Assembly: GCA_041398745.1 (NCBI GenBank)
Contig: JAWKUB010000005.1
Coordinates: 496,001-560,000 of the forward strand
Source: JACKHO01 sp041398745
GTDB taxonomy: Bacteria > Planctomycetota > Planctomycetia > Planctomycetales > Planctomycetaceae
DNA length: 64,000 bases
Direction of reading: 5' to 3'
The notes below the pieces were generated by a model. It did not search any database, was not told the DNA's origin, and worked only from the letters and a program-made list of their open reading frames with translations. Every line of letters starts with the position of its first letter. Within the stretch, counting starts at the first letter, position 1. The position numbers were made by a program, and so were the translations under genes. Below, one piece after another: positions 61,607 to 64,000 of the stretch.

Positions 61607-61636
61607 AGCCCTTCGGTGAGTACGTCGAAGGGCTTT
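61607..61636 (+). terminator. Rho-independent terminator after the tRNA fragment
   Basis: AGCCCTTCG (61607-61615), 10-base loop, exact complement CGAAGGGCT (61626-61634), then TT. The T-run is weak, but the stem is perfect. Confidence 0.65.
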
Positions 61637-61788
61637 CTCATCGTGGCGCAAAGACTTGCGCCATCGAGCCTACAGTTCAAACTGCTGTTTGGGTCGAGGC
61701 GTCTTTGCGTGCCATCTTCCGTAAACTCTTGTTATGAAACCACTTGGCGAGTTCAAACCCCGTCACCTTTCTTGGCTCTTCTCACCTT

Positions 61789-61890
61789 TTAGTGGGTGAC
61801 CAGTTCTGGTAGCAGTTTGAGCTTTCCGCAGAAGAAGAGGATTCTGGTGCGGTAGTTGTCGAAGTTTCGGAAGTCACGGGCGGCGGTATT
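61789..61890 (-). pseudogene. ISL3-family transposase C-terminal remnant
   Basis: The frame ends ARDFRNFDNYRTRILFFCG followed by KLKLLPELVTH and a stop at 61789. This is the ordinary C terminus of ISL3/IS204-type transposases. Similarity fades after about 33 codons. Only a fragment remains. Confidence 0.7.
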
Positions 61891-62406
61891 CAGTGTCGCG
61901 AATTACGGTCGAACACAATCTGCGAGGGATGACGCAAACGCCGTGTACTTCCGTGTCAGCGATAAGAAACGGCAAACATTATCCGGCAGTATGCAACACC
62001 GCTCGCTCTTCCAAGCGGCTAAGGACGGTTCGTCCTGAGTGTGCGACTAATACTCTCCATTGACCTACAGGCTGCTATTTGTGGCAGAGAAGCGCCTTCA
62101 GTTTGACAACAACCAACCATCGAAAGGGGCGGTACACTTGATTTGCTTTCGGTCGTGAAGATCGCGACATGTTGTGTTCGACGCCTGCAGAAAAATTGCC
62201 CTGATCCCGACTCCGTGCGGCAATCGCGATAGATGTCCATTGGCTTGTCCGCGAACTTCCCCAGAGTTCCCGGCTGTGTACGCCAAAACACGAAGTCAAC
62301 ATCAAAGTTGATTTTTCTTGAAATCGCTTCCGTGTCACTTGAAATCTTTAAGCAAATACGTCCTAGTGCAGGGTAGATCGTTCTGCTGGGGAGGTCGAGA
62401 AGAAGT
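61891..62406. other. Unassigned stretch before the caspase gene
   Basis: About 515 bases. Short frames occur on both strands, but none has a motif or good start. It may be IS debris. The caspase promoter must be in the last 150 bases. Confidence 0.35.
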
Positions 62407-63396
62407 ATGGCCGGTCGAAGAGCACTTGTCGTTGGAATAGACTATTACGAACACGCCAGTCGCCTGTATGGATGCGCCAGGGATGCGATTTCCGTCTCTC
62501 AAGTCCTCAAACACCACGGTGATTCAGTTGGGAGCCTGAATTTCCAGATACCGGACTTGCTTACTGCCTCGAACGGGCTGCAAGCTGTGTCGGTCGCGAA
62601 ATTGCGATCCGCAGTAAAAGAACTGTTCACACATGAGCCGTACGAAGTAGCACTATTCTATTTTGCAGGACATGGTCACCTTGATTCGACTGGCGGTTTC
62701 CTGCTGGGAAGCGATTCCAAGTCGGGAGACGATGGAGTGTCGCTTAACGACATCCTAACGCTCGCGAATCAATCGAAGTCTACAAACCGCGTTATCGTCC
62801 TCGACAGTTGCCATTCTGGCATTGCCGGAGTGTTACCTCTCTCTGGTGTCACGGCCATTGAAGATGGCGTAACCATACTTACAGCTTCGACGGCTCAGCA
62901 GTATGCAACCGAAGAAAATGGGGCGGGAGTCTTCACAGGTCTATTTGTTGACGCCCTGAGAGGTGGTGCGAGTGACATTCTCGGAAATGTTACCCCCGGC
63001 AGCACATATGCACACATTGACCAATCACTGGGTGTCAAATCACAAAGACCGACATTCAAGACGAACACAAGGGCGTTCGTTTCGCTGAGGCGAGTAGAGC
63101 CAAAGATTGGATTACCGGAGTTGCGTAGAATAACGGAGATATTCCCTGAGCCCGAGTACGTCAAGAAATTGAATCCCACGTATGAACCTTACCGTTCAAG
63201 CGATGAAAAGGCGCTTCCAGCACCGCACGAGGAGAACGTAGTGATCTTTGGCATTCTCCAAAAACTAAACCGCACTAATTTGGTAGTACCGGTTGATGCT
63301 GATGCGATGTATTGGGCAGCCATGAATTCAAAATCATGCCGCCTTACTCCATTGGGAAAACACTACCACAGACTCGTCGCCAATGATTTGATCTAG
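62407..63396 (+). CDS. Caspase-family protease (metacaspase-like)
   Basis: 329 residues. p20-like core: ALVVGIDYYEHASRLYGC, ALFYFAGHGH (His89), VIVLDSCHSGI (Cys135), then ILTASTAQQYATEENGAGVFT. The dyad is intact, so it is probably active. After residue 240 comes a linker, then an 80-residue winged-helix-like domain (EENVVIFGILQKLNRTNLVVP, MYWAAMNSKSCRLTPLGKHY) also known next to bacterial caspases in conflict systems. Likely cleaves a partner on infection or stress. A membrane protein gene follows 26 bases later. Confidence 0.88.
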   Translation: MAGRRALVVGIDYYEHASRLYGCARDAISVSQVLKHHGDSVGSLNFQIPDLLTASNGLQAVSVAKLRSAVKELFTHEPYEVALFYFAGHGHLDSTGGFLLGSDSKSGDDGVSLNDILTLANQSKSTNRVIVLDSCHSGIAGVLPLSGVTAIEDGVTILTASTAQQYATEENGAGVFTGLFVDALRGGASDILGNVTPGSTYAHIDQSLGVKSQRPTFKTNTRAFVSLRRVEPKIGLPELRRITEIFPEPEYVKKLNPTYEPYRSSDEKALPAPHEENVVIFGILQKLNRTNLVVPVDADAMYWAAMNSKSCRLTPLGKHYHRLVANDLI

Positions 63397-63422
63397 CAAC
63401 ACCACTTCTTTGGAGCATAGCA

Positions 63423-64000
63423 ATGGACTCATTCCCGCCGATTCGCGTGTTGCATGTTGGGGTGACTTCCGCTGCCGCCTTTGCATTCATTTCATGGGTG
63501 CTTTTGCCCAGATTGCGTCAACAATTTGCTTTGCCAGCGGACCCCGTCGCAACGGTAGGACGCGCCGGACGTTACGCAATGTTCGCATGGCTACGAAATG
63601 TCTGTGGGATTTGTGTCGTCGCCTCCCTTGTCGTCGCCGGGATCTTGAGCGCGCTCTGGTTGTCCTCAGGGGCAATTGAACGAGACTCGCTAGACTCTTC
63701 ACGTGCCCTCTTTGCTTCAGCAAGGGACATTCTCAAAGCGGTGCGCCCATTTTGGTGGATAGCGTCAACCGGGCTTCTAATTGCGGGTATGGCGATCATC
63801 GCAAGGGCTCGCGCTCGCCGAGGGTGTGAAGAGTTCTATGCCGAGGAAGTGAAGCGACAGGTATTGCGGCTGCAAGAAGACCGGGAGAACGGCAAGCTTC
63901 CGGAGTTGCCGCCAGACGACGTGATGCGGAAGATCTTGGAACATGTCCACACACTTGATCGGCAACTCGGCGAGCTATTGAGCAATTCGCAACTCCAGGT
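63423..64000 (+). CDS. Membrane protein following the caspase, partial
   Basis: Open from the ATG at 63423 (MDSFPPIRVLHVGVT) to the window edge, at least 192 residues; GGAG is 8 bases upstream. Three hydrophobic segments (about residues 8-28, 57-80, 112-132), then a basic-acidic helical region (EEFYAEEVKRQVLRLQEDRE, LDRQLGELLSNSQLQ) that looks like a coiled coil. Probably cotranscribed with the caspase; it could be its target or a membrane effector released by cleavage. No family is recognised. Confidence 0.6.
   Translation, partial: MDSFPPIRVLHVGVTSAAAFAFISWVLLPRLRQQFALPADPVATVGRAGRYAMFAWLRNVCGICVVASLVVAGILSALWLSSGAIERDSLDSSRALFASARDILKAVRPFWWIASTGLLIAGMAIIARARARRGCEEFYAEEVKRQVLRLQEDRENGKLPELPPDDVMRKILEHVHTLDRQLGELLSNSQLQ

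Overview
The window reads as a planctomycete chromosome (phylum Planctomycetota, Planctomycetaceae-like). The evidence is a DUF1559 pseudopilin-like protein, two very large secreted proteins with LEPR-XLL-type N termini, a DUF4175-like membrane protein, and a general style of coding that I associate with this phylum. The assignment is by recognition; no 16S gene is present. Most of the window is accessory DNA.

Layout. (1) 1-973: end of a core-type membrane protein gene, then tRNA-Lys(TTT) at 1352-1424. (2) 1.5-9.1 kb: a mobile module directly behind the tRNA: tyrosine recombinase, excisionase-like protein, four small proteins, a replication-relaxation protein and a VirD4/TraD-like ATPase. Nearly every gap between its minus-strand genes holds a short perfect hairpin. 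(3) 9.3-11.7 kb: a membrane protein with DnaJ-like zinc fingers, a structured noncoding stretch and a DUF1559 protein. (4) 12.0-30.7 kb: one 6,015-codon gene encoding an adhesin/cadherin/RHS/Hint polymorphic toxin that ends in a deaminase-like domain (HAE plus CPSC), followed at once by a SUKH/SMI1-type immunity gene. (5) 30.8-35.5 kb: glycosyltransferase, second tyrosine recombinase, small proteins and an orphan N6-methylase with a frameshifted 5' end. (6) 35,581-38,223: a complete IS21-family element with a 6-bp target duplication. (7) 38.3-41.5 kb: membrane protein, XRE regulator and an EcoRII-like restriction endonuclease convergent with a C5-cytosine methyltransferase. (8) 41.6-52.8 kb: a second mobile/replicative module: ATPase (frameshifted 5' end), replication-relaxation protein, TOPRIM primase, a large beta-helix/FG-GAP surface protein, a Rep-like initiator, a HTH coiled-coil protein and an origin-like region with 11-bp iterons. 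(9) 53.1-57.1 kb: a lower-GC-looking cargo cassette (CYTH protein, cytidine-deaminase-like protein, thymidylate-kinase-like protein; opposite strand, Gfo/Idh/MocA oxidoreductase and DegT aminotransferase) bracketed by IS3 remnants. (10) 58.1-61.3 kb: a tight operon of RHH regulator, PD-(D/E)XK nuclease, Ser/Thr kinase and a TIM-barrel-like protein. (11) 61.5-61.9 kb: a tRNA 3' fragment with terminator and an ISL3 remnant. (12) 62.4-64.0 kb: a caspase-family protease and a membrane protein cut by the window end.

How it fits together. The window looks like stacked islands: two integrases, two relaxation-protein/ATPase pairs, two parts of a replication module and tRNA-associated ends carry cargo for conflict and surface display. 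The best candidates for undescribed systems are the giant toxin with its adjacent immunity gene (and a heptamer repeat that could switch the toxin off), the nuclease-kinase-TIM operon, and the CYTH/deaminase/kinase/dehydrogenase/aminotransferase cassette.
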